64,000 nucleotides of DNA. Source: Tenodera sinensis (lineage: Eukaryota > Arthropoda > Insecta > Mantodea > Mantidae). Position 1 is the first letter of the stretch, and each line of letters starts with the position of its first letter. Shown here in pieces: positions 63,685 through 64,000 of this stretch. The notes beneath the pieces were generated by a model. That model made no database searches. It saw nothing but the letters and a program-made list of their open reading frames with translations, and had not been told where the DNA came from. Made by a program: the position numbers and the translations under genes. The DNA lies in assembly GCA_030765045.1 (NCBI GenBank), contig CM060962.1:209361636-209425635 (forward strand). Reading direction: 5' to 3'.

Positions 63685-64000
63685 AGCTGGAACATTGAGC
63701 TTTTGCGCAGTAGTGTCTTTGTTTATTCATATTAAGTGTGCCAGTTTTCAAATAAATGGATGTAGAATTGAAAAAAGTTAGAAAATTGAGTCCCAGTGTC
63801 CCTAAAGTAAAGAAAAAGTTAACCAGAATGAGGACTTCATAGGCTATTCCCAGAAAATTAAAGACGCATATTTTATTATTAGTCATGAAAATATCATAAC
63901 TCGTGGTATTTTAATCAAAATTATTTGAACCATTTTTGAGAAAATCAAAATGTTGGAAACATTTTCCATGTAAAGGGTAGTTTGGGGTGGGTCTCTGTGG
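63685..64000 (-). repeat. Repeat A, middle part, running off the window
   Basis: 'TTCATATTAAGTGTG', 'GGCTATTCCCAGAAAATTAA', 'GTCATGAAAATATCATAACT', 'TTTTGAGAAAATCAAAATGT' and 'CCATGTAAAGGGTAGTTTGG' are in the reverse repeat A order. The rest of the unit should follow beyond base 64000. Confidence 0.85.

Noticed and set aside
1..64000. CRISPR arrays, prophage, operons or rRNA
   Set aside because: None seen; the tandem and dispersed repeats are eukaryotic transposons and microsatellites without spacer structure.

Overview
This window is animal nuclear DNA from a large, repeat-rich, AT-rich genome. The transposon clades (CR1-like, RTE-like and Jockey/I-like LINEs, mariner and hAT elements, many tRNA-derived SINEs) point to an arthropod, probably a large-genome insect. 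That assignment is inference from family knowledge; no marker gene in the window proves it. There is no bacterial operon structure, no rRNA, no CRISPR array and no complete host gene. Almost every long open frame is either a microsatellite read in frame or a decayed transposon gene.

The dominant component is one unclassified interspersed repeat of about 850 bp, called repeat A here. At least 17 full or partial copies lie on both strands, starting at the first base and running off the end. Each full copy opens with a hairpin built on ACTTTCTCTAC, carries a (GT)n tract at one fixed internal point, and ends with GTAGAGAAAGT followed by a CACATCAG-T-run tail. Copies occur singly, in direct tandem (32.3-33.9 kb) and head to head (41.4-43.5 kb). 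Other elements have inserted into them: a LINE, a mariner-like element and several SINEs.

Layout. 0-5.5 kb: repeat A fragment, a solo LTR (1971-2574), a pipsqueak-type HTH pseudogene and a MITE with 30-bp inverted ends. 5.5-12.5 kb: repeat A, two small hAT-type MITEs with 8-bp target duplications, a SINE cluster and long unassigned stretches. 12.5-22.4 kb: a CRE-like site cluster, two adjacent mariner remnants, SINEs, a hAT C-terminus, a LINE 3' end and several repeat A copies. 22.4-34 kb: a 480-bp cryptic GT array, a reverse transcriptase fragment, repeat A copies and one possible small exon. 34-41 kb: a decayed transposon gene of a family common in insects, an internally deleted hAT element with both ends, another hAT remnant, SINEs, and a 230-bp hairpin. 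41-48.3 kb: head-to-head repeat A split by a mariner-like element, SINE-like insertions, a Jockey/I-like LINE 3' half and a MITE. 48.3-52.4 kb: the most gene-like stretch, with a 53-codon open exon ending in a good splice donor. 52.4-57.7 kb: two hAT-like transposase remnants, SINEs, and two MITEs. 57.7-62.7 kb: a decayed CR1-like LINE (PHD plus SGNH ORF1, endonuclease and RT ORF2) next to an RTE-like RT. 63.7-64 kb: one more repeat A copy.

Nothing here works together as a pathway. The content is a layered record of transposition whose relative order can be read from nesting and target-site duplications. Best leads are repeat A itself, the nested insertions with readable duplications, and the candidate host exon at 49.65 kb.
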